From CAIKNB01 sp964415965 (lineage in GTDB: Bacteria; Patescibacteriota; Patescibacteriia; 2-12-FULL-60-25), in NCBI GenBank assembly GCA_964415965.1, contig CAYQCK010000001.1:434001-498000 (forward strand): a stretch of 64,000 nucleotides of DNA, written 5' to 3'. The position numbers and the translations under genes were made by a program. Positions 48,077 through 55,740 of this stretch are shown piece after piece. Each line of letters opens with the position of its first letter. The stretch's first letter is position 1. The notes under the pieces were generated by a model, which saw only the letters and a program-made list of their open reading frames with translations, did not search any database and had not been told where the DNA came from.

Positions 48077-48105
48077 TTGCGCGTGATACGAATAACGGCT
48101 AGTAT
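48077..48105 (+). promoter_or_regulatory. lysS promoter
   Basis: TTGCGC (48077-48082), a 17-nt spacer and TAGTAT (48100-48105). ATG 48117 is 11 nt downstream. Confidence 0.65.
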
Positions 48106-48116
48106 TGTCGCGAGAT

Positions 48117-49583
48117 ATGATGGACGAAATCGAAGTGCGCAAGCACAAGCTGCAGACGCTCATGGACGCCGGCGTGAGGCCATATCCGTCCAAGACCCCG
48201 CCGCACCGCAAGGTCGCCGAGGCTTTGGAGAATTTCGATGCCTGGTCGGCCGACGCCAAGAAGGTGTCTTTGGCCGGACGCATCCTGACCATCCGCGTCC
48301 ACGGCTCGCTCATGTTCTGCGACCTGCGCGACGCCACGGGCAAGCTCCAGTGCGTGCTCAAGGAGGATGCGATCGGCGCCGAGTCCTTCGCCCAATTCCG
48401 CGACCGCCTGGACCCGGCGGATTTCATCCAGGCCAGCGGCACGCTATTCACCACTAACCGGGGAGAGAAGTCGCTCCTCGTCGAGTCCTGGCAGGTCCTG
48501 ACCAAAGCCCTGCGGCCGCTGCCCGAGAAGTTCCATGGCCTGCAGGACGTCGAATTGCGCTTCCGCAAGCGCGAGCTCGACCTCATCTCCAACCCCGAAG
48601 TCCGCGAGGCGTTCCGTAAGCGCACGCTCATCATCCGCACCCTGCGCCGCATTCTGGACCGCGAGGGCTTCGAGGAAGTCGAGACGCCCATGCTCCAGGC
48701 CATCCCGGGCGGCGCCACGGCCAAGCCGTTCATCACGCACCATAACGCCCTCGACATCGACCTGTACCTCCGCATCGCGCCCGAACTCTACCTCAAGCGT
48801 TTGGTCGTCGGCGGCTACGAGAAGGTCTACGAGATCGGCCGCCAGTTCCGCAACGAGGGCGTCGACTGGTCGCATAATCCCGAATTCACGTCACTCGAGT
48901 TCTATTGGGCCTACCAGGATTACCTCGGCCTCATGGATTTCACCGAAAAGCTGCTGACCGAGACCATCCAAGAAGTCGTCGGCTCGACGAAGATCGTTTT
49001 CGACGGCCAAGAGATCGACTTCGCCGGGTCCTGGCCCCGATTGCGGTTCCGCGATGCGGTCCTCGACGGGTCGGGCATCGACATCTCGAGCGTGACGCAA
49101 GAAGAGTTGGTGAAGGGGATGCAGTTGCTCAAGATAGACTGCGACTACAAGACCGCCTCGCTCGGCAAGCTCTACGATGAGCTGTATAAGGAGACAGTGC
49201 GCAAGAAGCAGGTCCAGCCGGCCTTCGTCATCGATTATCCGATCGAGATGGAGCCCTTGGCCAAGAAGTGCGAGGACGACCCGCGTTTCGTCCAGCGCTT
49301 CCAGCTCCTGGCCGGCGGGATGGAGCTGCTCAAGGCGTATTCGGAATTGAATGACCCCGTGGACCAGCTGGAGCGCTTCCGCGGCCAGCAGGAGCTGCGG
49401 GAATCGGGCGACGACGAGGCGCAGACTATCGACGCGGCGTTCGTCGAGTCGCTCGAGCACGGCTTGCCGCCGACCGCCGGGTGGGGGATGGGCATCGACC
49501 GCTTCGTCATGATGCTGACCGATTCGCGGAGCATCAAGGAGGTCATCCTCTTCCCGACCTTGAGGCCAGAAAACAAAATATGA
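48117..49583 (+). CDS. lysS: Lysyl-tRNA synthetase, class II
   Basis: 488 residues. The OB-fold anticodon-binding domain (SLAGRILTIRVHGSLMFCDL) is followed by the class II core: motif 1 FEEVETPMLQAIPGGATAKPF, motif 2 YEIGRQFRNEGVDWSHNPEFTSLEFYWAY and motif 3 GWGMGIDRFVMMLTD. It charges tRNA-Lys. M at 48117 or 48120 may be used; a TTG at 48105 lies in the -10. Its stop overlaps the next start (ATGA). Confidence 0.97.
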   Translation: MMDEIEVRKHKLQTLMDAGVRPYPSKTPPHRKVAEALENFDAWSADAKKVSLAGRILTIRVHGSLMFCDLRDATGKLQCVLKEDAIGAESFAQFRDRLDPADFIQASGTLFTTNRGEKSLLVESWQVLTKALRPLPEKFHGLQDVELRFRKRELDLISNPEVREAFRKRTLIIRTLRRILDREGFEEVETPMLQAIPGGATAKPFITHHNALDIDLYLRIAPELYLKRLVVGGYEKVYEIGRQFRNEGVDWSHNPEFTSLEFYWAYQDYLGLMDFTEKLLTETIQEVVGSTKIVFDGQEIDFAGSWPRLRFRDAVLDGSGIDISSVTQEELVKGMQLLKIDCDYKTASLGKLYDELYKETVRKKQVQPAFVIDYPIEMEPLAKKCEDDPRFVQRFQLLAGGMELLKAYSELNDPVDQLERFRGQQELRESGDDEAQTIDAAFVESLEHGLPPTAGWGMGIDRFVMMLTDSRSIKEVILFPTLRPENKI

Positions 49584-50035
49584 AAAAGACCGTTTTGTGT
49601 TTCGGCGCGTTCGACGGATTGCACGCCGGCCACGAAGACTATTTCCGCCAAGCCAAGGAACAAGGCGACGACTTGATCGTGATCGTGGCCCGCGACGCGA
49701 CCGTCGTCGAGCTGACGGGAAACCTGCCGGGCCTGAACGAGAACGATCGGCTGATGCTGGTCAACGACCATCCGCTGGTCGACGAAGCGCGCCTGGGCCA
49801 CTTGGACGACCGTTACCGCGTCATCGAAGACGTCAAACCTGACATCATCTGCCTCGGCCATGACCAGGAAGCGTTCACCGAGAACCTGGACAACGAACTG
49901 GCGCGGCGCGGACTGTCGGCGATTGTGGTCCGTTGCTTCCCGTATGAGCCCCCGAGCACGTTCAAGGCACCGTATGAAGCCGAGGAGGAATTGTATGCCG
50001 AAGCGGAATACGAGGAGAGGGGATTGCCGCTCTAA
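49580..50035 (+). CDS. Cytidylyltransferase-like protein (TagD/RibL family)
   Basis: 151 residues. The nucleotidyltransferase signature is VLCFGAFDGLHAGHEDYF (HxGH at the ATP site), and DIICLGHDQEAFTENL matches the G/C-x-G-x-D segment. Proteins of this type make FAD from FMN (RibL) or activate glycerol-3-phosphate (TagD); bacterial riboflavin-kinase domains are absent, so FAD synthetase or a related adenylyl- or cytidylyltransferase is possible. The C-terminus is glutamate-rich. It is coupled to lysS by a 4-nt overlap, an odd pairing. Confidence 0.82.
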   Translation: MKKTVLCFGAFDGLHAGHEDYFRQAKEQGDDLIVIVARDATVVELTGNLPGLNENDRLMLVNDHPLVDEARLGHLDDRYRVIEDVKPDIICLGHDQEAFTENLDNELARRGLSAIVVRCFPYEPPSTFKAPYEAEEELYAEAEYEERGLPL

Positions 50036-50043
50036 AACCACTT

Positions 50044-50103
50044 TAGTCCGCAGTTCGTAGCTCTGGATCGGCCGGACTACGAATCCCGAACTACGAACTA
50101 CGC
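50044..50103. repeat. Inverted and tandem repeat between two genes
   Basis: TAGTCCG (50044-50050) with CGGACTA (50073-50079), AGTTCGTAG (50052-50060) with CTACGAACT (50091-50099), and tandem GAACTAC units (50088-50101). It has no U-run. It ends directly at the serS start codon and could fold over it. Confidence 0.65.
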
Positions 50104-50105
50104 AT

Positions 50106-51377
50106 ATGTTGGACCCAAAATACATCCGCGAACACGCCGCAGACGTGCGTGAGAACTGCCGCCGCCGCAATTCGTCGGCGGACGTTGACGCGTGGCTTGA
50201 ATTGGACGCCAGGCGGCTTAAATCCCTCAAGGAAGTCGAGGCAGTCCGGGCGGAACGGAATGCCGTCGCCGAAAGCATGAAGGGTGCGCAGACCCCGGAG
50301 GAGCGCGATCCGCTCATCGCCCGCGGCAAGGCACTCAAGGACGAATTGGCGGTCAAGGAAAGCGGCTTGGCGGAGCTGGAAATCGGCTGGAAAGAGCTCC
50401 TGCTTTCTTTCCCCAATCTGACCCATCCGGACGTCCCGATCGGCAAAGACGACACGCAGAACGTCGAAATCCGCCGCGTGGGCGAAGTCAAACAGCTGTC
50501 CCATCCGCTCGACCATGTCCAGTTGGCCGAAAAGCACGGGCTCATCGATTTCGTGCGCGGCGCCAAGGTGGCGGGGACCAAGTTCTATTACCTGAAGGGT
50601 AAGGGCGCTTTGTTGGAACAGGCCTTGGTCAAATTCGCCTTGGATTACCTGGTCGGCGAAGGTTTCGTGCCGATGTCCACGCCGGACGTCGCCAAGGATG
50701 AAGTCCTGGTCGGCACCGGCTACAACCCGCGCGGGCCGGAGACGCAGATTTACTCCATCGAAAATTCGGATTTGTCGCTCATCGGCACGTCCGAAATCAC
50801 CATCGGCGGTTACCACAAGGATGAAATCCTGGATGCGTCAGACCTGCCGCTGAAATACGCCGGCATTTCCCACTGCTATCGGACCGAAGCCGGCGCCTAC
50901 GGCAAAGAGTCGTACGGCCTCTACCGCGTCCACCAGTTCACCAAGGTAGAACAGTTCGTCTTCTGCGCGCCGGAGCAATCGGAAGCCATGCTCCTGGAGA
51001 TCCAGCGGAACTCCGAGAACCTGTTCAAGATGCTGGAAATCCCGTTCAGGGTCATCGAAATTTGCACGGGCGACTTCGGCAATCCGCATTACCGCAAATA
51101 CGATATCGAGGCCTGGATGTGGGGCCGGGGAGAGGGTAAGGGCGATTGGGGAGAGGTGACCTCGGCTTCGAACTGTACGGATTATCAAGCTCGTCGGCTG
51201 AATATCCGGCTCAAGACGGAACAGGGGGAAAACGTTTACGTCCACACCTTGAATAACACCGCCTTCGCCGTCAGCCGCACCCTGATTGCGCTTTTGGAGA
51301 ACCATCAGCAGGAAGACGGCTCGATCAAGATTCCGGCTGCGCTCGTGCCGTATTGCGGGTTCGACAAGATTGGATAA
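50106..51377 (+). CDS. serS: Seryl-tRNA synthetase
   Basis: 423 residues, normal length. The N-terminal coiled-coil arm (DARRLKSLKEVEAVRAERNA) that grips the long arm of tRNA-Ser is present. The class II core has GTSEITIGGYH, YRTEAGAYGKESYGLYRVHQFTKVEQF (motif 2) and LNNTAFAVSRTLIALLENHQ (motif 3). It charges serine tRNAs. The repeat upstream leaves no clear promoter or Shine-Dalgarno. Confidence 0.97.
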   Translation: MLDPKYIREHAADVRENCRRRNSSADVDAWLELDARRLKSLKEVEAVRAERNAVAESMKGAQTPEERDPLIARGKALKDELAVKESGLAELEIGWKELLLSFPNLTHPDVPIGKDDTQNVEIRRVGEVKQLSHPLDHVQLAEKHGLIDFVRGAKVAGTKFYYLKGKGALLEQALVKFALDYLVGEGFVPMSTPDVAKDEVLVGTGYNPRGPETQIYSIENSDLSLIGTSEITIGGYHKDEILDASDLPLKYAGISHCYRTEAGAYGKESYGLYRVHQFTKVEQFVFCAPEQSEAMLLEIQRNSENLFKMLEIPFRVIEICTGDFGNPHYRKYDIEAWMWGRGEGKGDWGEVTSASNCTDYQARRLNIRLKTEQGENVYVHTLNNTAFAVSRTLIALLENHQQEDGSIKIPAALVPYCGFDKIG

Positions 51378-51381
51378 GTTT

Positions 51382-51401
51382 ACTGTTCAATAAAGAACAG
51401 T
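51382..51401. other. Inverted repeat after serS
   Basis: ACTGTTC (51382-51388) and GAACAGT (51395-51401) with a 6-nt loop, followed by a weak T-run. It may be a terminator for serS, or an operator for the next gene, whose ATG is 13 nt further. Confidence 0.4.
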
Positions 51402-51414
51402 CCGGCTTTTCTCC

Positions 51415-51816
51415 ATGAACTATAAAGGTGTTCTTATAAAAGAGAGCCTGAAAGACCCGACGATTTTGACATCGTTGACCATCGTGGCGACGGCTGTCGA
51501 GCCGGTCGTCGAAGACGATAAGACGCCCTGGCTGGACTTTTGGACTTTGGTGTCTTTTGAAGTTTCCGAGGATAGGGCGGACGACCTAGCGCGATCCATT
51601 TCCGAAGGTTTTGACGATAAGCATGCCGCGAGTTGGTACGCCGATTTCAAGAACGACCGGCGGCATTACGTGGTTTTCCCCGGCAAGATCTTCAGGGTCG
51701 AACGTGACGATCCGTCGGGTTATGCCGCGGCAGAGGCTTATGGCCGCGGCCTCGGCATACCGGCGCATCAGCTGGATTTCTCGGCTGGCGCCGGAACCTG
51801 GCCGAGCCTGGACTAA
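51415..51816 (+). CDS. Uncharacterised protein
   Basis: 133 residues, soluble, alpha/beta-looking: TSLTIVATAVEPVVEDDKTPWLDF, then FWTLVSFEVSEDRADDLARSI and YVVFPGKIFRVERDD. No active-site motif. The shape resembles small hypothetical proteins found near cell-wall genes in CPR genomes; I do not assign a role. It has no clear Shine-Dalgarno and is followed 28 nt later by alr. Confidence 0.65.
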   Translation: MNYKGVLIKESLKDPTILTSLTIVATAVEPVVEDDKTPWLDFWTLVSFEVSEDRADDLARSISEGFDDKHAASWYADFKNDRRHYVVFPGKIFRVERDDPSGYAAAEAYGRGLGIPAHQLDFSAGAGTWPSLD

Positions 51817-51844
51817 ACCCGGCAAAACAGCGACAATATCCCGC

Positions 51845-53020
51845 ATGGGACAAAATCAGCAGAAAACTTGGGTAGAGATCTCCAAGTCGGCATTAGCGTC
51901 TAACCTTAAGGCGTTTCGTCGGCACGTCGGACCAAATACGTCCGTGATGGCCGTGGTCAAATCCAATGCTTACGGACACGGTTTGGTCGAAGCCGCCAGG
52001 ATTACCGACCGGGCCGGGGCCGCCTGGTTCGGGGTCGATAACGTCGATGAGGGCCTGATCTTGCGGCGCTCTGGCATATCCAAGCCGATCCTAGTTTTAG
52101 GTTATACGCTGGATAGCCGCTTGAAAGACTGCGTCGAAAACCGCATCTCGTTCGTCGCGTATAACCTTTCGACCGTGAAAGCCCTGCGTCGGCTGAAACT
52201 CGCACCGCTCGGCGCCAAGTCCGCGAAGAATGCCAAGGCGGCGTTCGTGCATCTCAAGATAGAAACCGGGACTTCAAGGCAAGGCGTCGCCGGCGAGGAG
52301 CTTAGGCGCCTCGTGAAGGAGTTGCGGCGTACTCCGGGCGTGGTCATCGAAGGCGCTTCGACGCATTACGCCAATATCGAAGATACGACCGATTCGAGCT
52401 ATGCCGAGCTCCAGCTTGAGCGCTATCGCGAGAATTTGGAGTTGTTGAAACGCGAGGGCGTGGATCCTCCGTGGAAGCATACGGCCTGCAGCGCCGCCGC
52501 CATCCTGTTTCCGGAGACGTATTTCAATTTGGCGCGCATCGGCATCGCCATGTACGGCTTGTGGCCGTCGAAAGAGACTTTGGCCGTCGCCAGGCGCGAA
52601 AAGCGCGTCCTGACGCTTAAGCCGGTTTTGGCCTGGAAGACCGTCATCGCGCAAATCAAGCGTTTGCCAAAAGGAACGCCGGTGAGCTATGGCCTGACCG
52701 AACGGACGACCAGGCCGTCCAGGATCGCCATCTTGCCGGTCGGCTATTGGGACGGTTATGACAGGCGGGGCATGTCCAATGTCGGCCAAGTCTTGGTCCG
52801 CGGACGGCGTTGCAAGGTCATGGGCCGCGTCTGCATGAATATGTGCGTCATCGACGTCACGGACGTTCCGGATGCCGCAGTCCAGGACGAGGTCGTGCTG
52901 CTGGGCAGACAGCGGCGCGAAGCCATCACCGCCGAAGAACTCGCGTCCAAGATGGAGACCATCAATTACGAAGTCGTGACGCGCATAAACCCGACGGCCA
53001 AAAGGATCGTCGTGAGCTGA
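51845..53020 (+). CDS. alr: Alanine racemase
   Basis: 391 residues. The PLP lysine is K39 in VMAVVKSNAYGHG. The barrel continues with HLKIETGTSRQGV, STHYANIEDT and NLARIGIAMYGL. The C-terminal domain carries GTPVSYGLT, CMNMCVIDVTD and the final beta strands. It makes D-alanine for peptidoglycan. In-frame sequence upstream belongs to another frame of the preceding gene and is rejected. It is followed after one base by ftsQ. Confidence 0.95.
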   Translation: MGQNQQKTWVEISKSALASNLKAFRRHVGPNTSVMAVVKSNAYGHGLVEAARITDRAGAAWFGVDNVDEGLILRRSGISKPILVLGYTLDSRLKDCVENRISFVAYNLSTVKALRRLKLAPLGAKSAKNAKAAFVHLKIETGTSRQGVAGEELRRLVKELRRTPGVVIEGASTHYANIEDTTDSSYAELQLERYRENLELLKREGVDPPWKHTACSAAAILFPETYFNLARIGIAMYGLWPSKETLAVARREKRVLTLKPVLAWKTVIAQIKRLPKGTPVSYGLTERTTRPSRIAILPVGYWDGYDRRGMSNVGQVLVRGRRCKVMGRVCMNMCVIDVTDVPDAAVQDEVVLLGRQRREAITAEELASKMETINYEVVTRINPTAKRIVVS

Positions 53021-53021
53021 T

Positions 53022-53855
53022 ATGCGCAACGGCGAGAGCGGGACTTTCAGCCAAGCGCGGGGAATCCTGCAGCGCTCGAACCGTTTATTGGTTTTGGCCT
53101 TGGTCCTGGCTTTTGCGGTTGCGGCCGCGGTTTGGTTCGTCTTCGTCTCGGGGTATTTCAGCGTCAAGCAGCTCGAAATCAACGAACTCCATACCATAAG
53201 CAGGGAAGAGGTGGCATCAAGTACCTATGAAACCCTGGAGCAGGGGAGGTGGCGGCCGTGGGACAAGAAGAATCTCTTTTTCATCGATGAAAACAATTTG
53301 GCGGAACAGTTGAAAATTCGTTTATTTGCCGAACGAGTAACTGTGGATAAGTCTTATCCCAATATTTTACGACTCATGATAGAGGAGCGGCAGAGGAGTG
53401 TGGTATTGGCCTCTAAGGATCAATTGCTTGTGATAGATATGGAAGGCGTGGTCGCCGGCGAGGCTGGCGAAAATGCGGCTAAGGAGGCCAGGGATTCGAT
53501 CGGCGGTTCGTTGGTCGCCAACCTCGACCGGACGCCGGTCATCGTGTGTGAACTGCCGGAACTCGCGACGGCCGGATATCAAGTCACGAACCAGGAAGTC
53601 CTGAAGGTTTGGATTGGGGCCTACAGGGCGTTTATCGGCTCTGGTTTGAAATTCAGATACATAGGGCTCCAAGAGCCAAGGTCGAAAACGGCAAAGTTGG
53701 CCATGGTAGACGGCTGGGATGCCTATTTTGACCTGGATAAGGATCTCCAAGGCCAAATCGAGACCTATAAGAAGTTCATCCAAAGCAAGCCGCGCGGATT
53801 CAAGGCTGATGAATATATAGACGTCAGGGTGCCGGGAAAGGTCTACGTGAAATAA
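53022..53855 (+). CDS. ftsQ: FtsQ/DivIB-type division protein
   Basis: 277 residues. One span (LLVLALVLAFAVAAAVWFVF) follows a 20-residue cytoplasmic tail. A POTRA domain comes next: YFSVKQLEINELHTISREEV, KNLFFIDENNLAEQLKIRL, VDKSYPNILRLMIEER and QLLVIDMEGVV. The C-terminal domain ends VRVPGKVYVK. It bridges early and late divisome proteins. It is 1 nt after alr, an envelope pairing that makes sense. Confidence 0.85.
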   Translation: MRNGESGTFSQARGILQRSNRLLVLALVLAFAVAAAVWFVFVSGYFSVKQLEINELHTISREEVASSTYETLEQGRWRPWDKKNLFFIDENNLAEQLKIRLFAERVTVDKSYPNILRLMIEERQRSVVLASKDQLLVIDMEGVVAGEAGENAAKEARDSIGGSLVANLDRTPVIVCELPELATAGYQVTNQEVLKVWIGAYRAFIGSGLKFRYIGLQEPRSKTAKLAMVDGWDAYFDLDKDLQGQIETYKKFIQSKPRGFKADEYIDVRVPGKVYVK

Positions 53856-53871
53856 TCGGTTCGGCTAAATA

Positions 53872-53924
53872 ACCGGAAACGAATCCGGTACCGCGCGTCA
53901 AAGCCGGGCAATCGAGACGATTGC
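53872..53924. other. Two small stem-loops after ftsQ
   Basis: ACCGGA (53872-53877) with TCCGGT (53884-53889), and GCAATCG (53908-53914) with CGATTGC (53918-53924). Neither has a U-run. The gap 53856-54095 holds these, the dif-like site, and CCTTAC/GTAAGG (54051-54056, 54063-54068) near the recombinase stop; no gene is seen. Confidence 0.5.
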
Positions 53925-53940
53925 TTAAAACAAGCCCCCA

Positions 53941-53970
53941 TGTGACGCATAAGATATATTGTGCGACGCA
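53941..53970. other. dif-like Xer recombination site
   Basis: TGTGACGCATAA (53941-53952), a 6-nt centre GATATA (53953-53958) and TTGTGCGACGCA (53959-53970). The arms are inverted repeats matching in 9 of 12 positions. The 11-6-11 layout is that of bacterial dif sites; the left arm ends CGCATAA like E. coli dif. It lies 126 nt from the Xer gene, as in single-recombinase systems such as XerS/dif-SL and XerH/dif-H. Confidence 0.7.
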
Positions 53971-54095
53971 TCCACCCCTTTATAAAACCGCTTTGAATCG
54001 GTTGTGAAAGTCCTCTGCCCTGCCGGAAATCGTTCTTGGTCACTAAGATACCTTACCTTTCCGTAAGGGTCAAATAATTGGTTCCCATACGGATT

Positions 54096-54974
54096 CTAAG
54101 CCGCGATCCTTTGGTACGCTTTGACGACATCTTCGTCATGAACGTCCAAATAGATTTGGCTTGAGTTGATGTTCTTGTGGCCGAGTATCTTTTGGATGTA
54201 TCGAGGGTGTATCCCCGACTTCACGGCGCGCATGCCTAAGCCATGGCGGAATGAGTGTGGTGAGATGTTTGATTTGGGTCTTAGATCGGCTACGAGACGT
54301 TGGACGGAACGAGTAGAAAGCTTCCCTCCCCTATTTTTACGATCCATGGAGATAAACAGGGCGTCAGATGTCGCCCAGAGCTTCCTTTGAGGCAAATATT
54401 CGTTCATGAGCTGCGCCGTTGCATCATCCCAGAAAACCATGCGGAGCTGGCGATTCTTTTTCGAGATGATCGAGCCGTGGCCGTCTTGGACGTGCAGATC
54501 CTTGGTTTCAAGGCAGCAGAGCTCGGCTACGCGGACTCCGGACGAATAGAGGAATGAGAGCATCGTTTTATCTCTCAGGCTCCTGAAATTCTCGGCGCGA
54601 ATGCCATCGATCATGGCTCTCGCGTCCTCCGTCTCTACGGGCGCGTAAGAGCGGCTGACGTACTTTGGGACGGACACCAGTTGGTAGTCCCAAGTGATTT
54701 CGTGACGCAGGAACAGGTACTTCATGAACTGGCGCAGAGCAACCATCATGAACGCGACGGATGAGTCAGCGTAGTCCTTGTTTTTGAGATAGCCGTGATA
54801 TTTGGCGATCTCGGTCACCTTGATGTCCGCGAGCGGCTTGTCGCCGGCGAACGTGATGAATCTTTCGATGAGGTCGGTATACGTCCTCACCGTGTTGCTG
54901 GAGTATTTGCCCATACCCCATTCCGTGAATTGAGAAAGACCTTCTTTGAGCGTTAGACCCGTAGGTTCGCGCAT
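54096..54974 (-). CDS. xerC: Xer-type tyrosine recombinase
   Basis: 292 residues. The N-terminal SAM-like DNA-binding domain (EGLSQFTEWGMGKYSSNTVRTY) precedes the catalytic domain with Arg in YSSGVRVAELC, Lys in SIISKKNRQ, HSFRHG, LGHKN and the nucleophile Tyr in SQIYLDVH. Size and lack of extra domains fit chromosome-dimer resolution rather than a phage integrase, and a dif-like site lies just beyond its stop. Mobile elements that use Xer are an alternative. The symbol xerC is a family name; a single recombinase could do both XerC and XerD jobs. Confidence 0.88.
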   Translation of the reverse strand: MREPTGLTLKEGLSQFTEWGMGKYSSNTVRTYTDLIERFITFAGDKPLADIKVTEIAKYHGYLKNKDYADSSVAFMMVALRQFMKYLFLRHEITWDYQLVSVPKYVSRSYAPVETEDARAMIDGIRAENFRSLRDKTMLSFLYSSGVRVAELCCLETKDLHVQDGHGSIISKKNRQLRMVFWDDATAQLMNEYLPQRKLWATSDALFISMDRKNRGGKLSTRSVQRLVADLRPKSNISPHSFRHGLGMRAVKSGIHPRYIQKILGHKNINSSQIYLDVHDEDVVKAYQRIAA

Positions 54975-55250
54975 ATGAAACCGCCCACCCTACTCCCGCT
55001 CGGATTCCAGTCCTTGCGGTTTCGGATGGGCGGATCGCAGACGCCATGCATTTGCATGCGTGAAGCCTGTACCTCAGAACTTATTGCACCTAACCAAAAG
55101 ATGCAATGCCCTAAGGCAAATCCTGTCCAAACGATCGCTTGCTGGAATATCATCCTCCTGATTAGGGTAGGACGCGCCGTGAGGCTCAAGCGGTTCGCCG
55201 GTGGGAGCTAGGAATAATGACTGGCAGTCCCATTTGTCGCTTAGCGCAAA
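54975..55250. other. Gene-free stretch
   Basis: I see no convincing gene or RNA here. A 78-codon open frame on the plus strand lacks ribosome-binding and composition support. It contains the upstream region of the recombinase gene. Confidence 0.4.
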
Positions 55251-55285
55251 AAAGCCGTCAAGTGGGTTATCCACTCGGGCTTTAG
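55250..55285 (-). terminator. Terminator after the tRNA pair
   Basis: AAGCC on one side and GGGCTT on the other enclose CAAGTGG/CCACTC (55259-55277). The minus strand ends in a U-run (complement of 55248-55253). Confidence 0.75.
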
Positions 55286-55297
55286 AAAAAAATTATG

Positions 55298-55373
55298 TGG
55301 TGCCCGCGCGAGGATTCGAACCTCGAAGCCCGCATTAGGAATGCGGCAGTTTATCCGGTTAGCTTACGCGGGC
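55298..55373 (-). tRNA. tRNA-Arg (anticodon CCU)
   Basis: Cloverleaf with acceptor GCCCGCG/CGCGGGC, anticodon stem CCGCA/TGCGG with loop TTCCTAA (anticodon CCT), T-arm with GGTTCGAATCC, and encoded CCA (complement of 55298-55300). It reads AGG. Confidence 0.93.
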
Positions 55374-55374
55374 G

Positions 55375-55449
55375 TGGTGGCCCCGCTGGGACTTGAACCC
55401 AGAACTTGGGTGTAGAGGACCCTTGTTTTATCCATTGAACTACAGGGCC
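55375..55449 (-). tRNA. tRNA-Arg (anticodon UCU, probable)
   Basis: Acceptor GGCCCTG/CGGGGCC, T-arm with GGGTTCAAGTCCC, encoded CCA. The anticodon loop reads CCTCTAC, giving anticodon TCT. Position 33 is C instead of U, and the anticodon stem AGGGT/ACCCA has an A-A mismatch. One base separates it from the CCU gene. Confidence 0.75.
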
Positions 55450-55462
55450 AAAATGAGCAATA

Positions 55463-55509
55463 CAAAAACCCATCAGAGCCGCTCGTTTTCGGGGCGGCTA
55501 CCGATGGGT
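55463..55509 (-). terminator. Terminator ahead of the tRNA pair
   Basis: ACCCATC (55468-55474) with GATGGGT (55503-55509) and inner AGCCGC with GCGGCT. On the minus strand a U-run (complement of 55464-55468) follows. It likely ends the restriction-modification operon. Confidence 0.82.
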
Positions 55510-55575
55510 CACCTTCTGTAGCGATGGATCATGATTTGATCAAATTCTATGCTGATATCTAAAAATTCGCAAACC

Positions 55576-55719
55576 TTAGATTCCTTCTTCAGCAAGTTCA
55601 ACGGCATCATCCTCGTCCAGGCCTTCGTCTATGAGCTCTTGAGCACGCTCGGCGGTATCTTCATCGATATCATGATTGGTCATGAGTTCGGCGGCTTCTT
55701 CATTTGGATCAAGTGTCAT
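55576..55719 (-). CDS. Small acidic protein, 47 residues
   Basis: The protein reads MTLDPNEEAAELMTNHDIDE and ends in VELAEEGI. It is acidic and helical. It starts 21 nt after the GIY-YIG gene on the same strand and has a normal acidic composition, unlike the shadows around it. It is too short for most gene callers. Function unknown; an inhibitor or partner of the nuclease is a guess. Confidence 0.5.
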   Translation of the reverse strand: MTLDPNEEAAELMTNHDIDEDTAERAQELIDEGLDEDDAVELAEEGI

Positions 55720-55740
55720 ATCCGTTGCAGTCTGCGCATC

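Noticed and set aside
51382..51401. Possible LexA box (CTGT ... ACAG) before the 51415 gene
   Set aside because: The spacing is 10 rather than 8 and no SOS gene follows; a terminator or simple repeat is as likely.
54975..55211. 78-codon plus-strand frame upstream of the recombinase
   Set aside because: No ribosome-binding site, odd composition and no domain.
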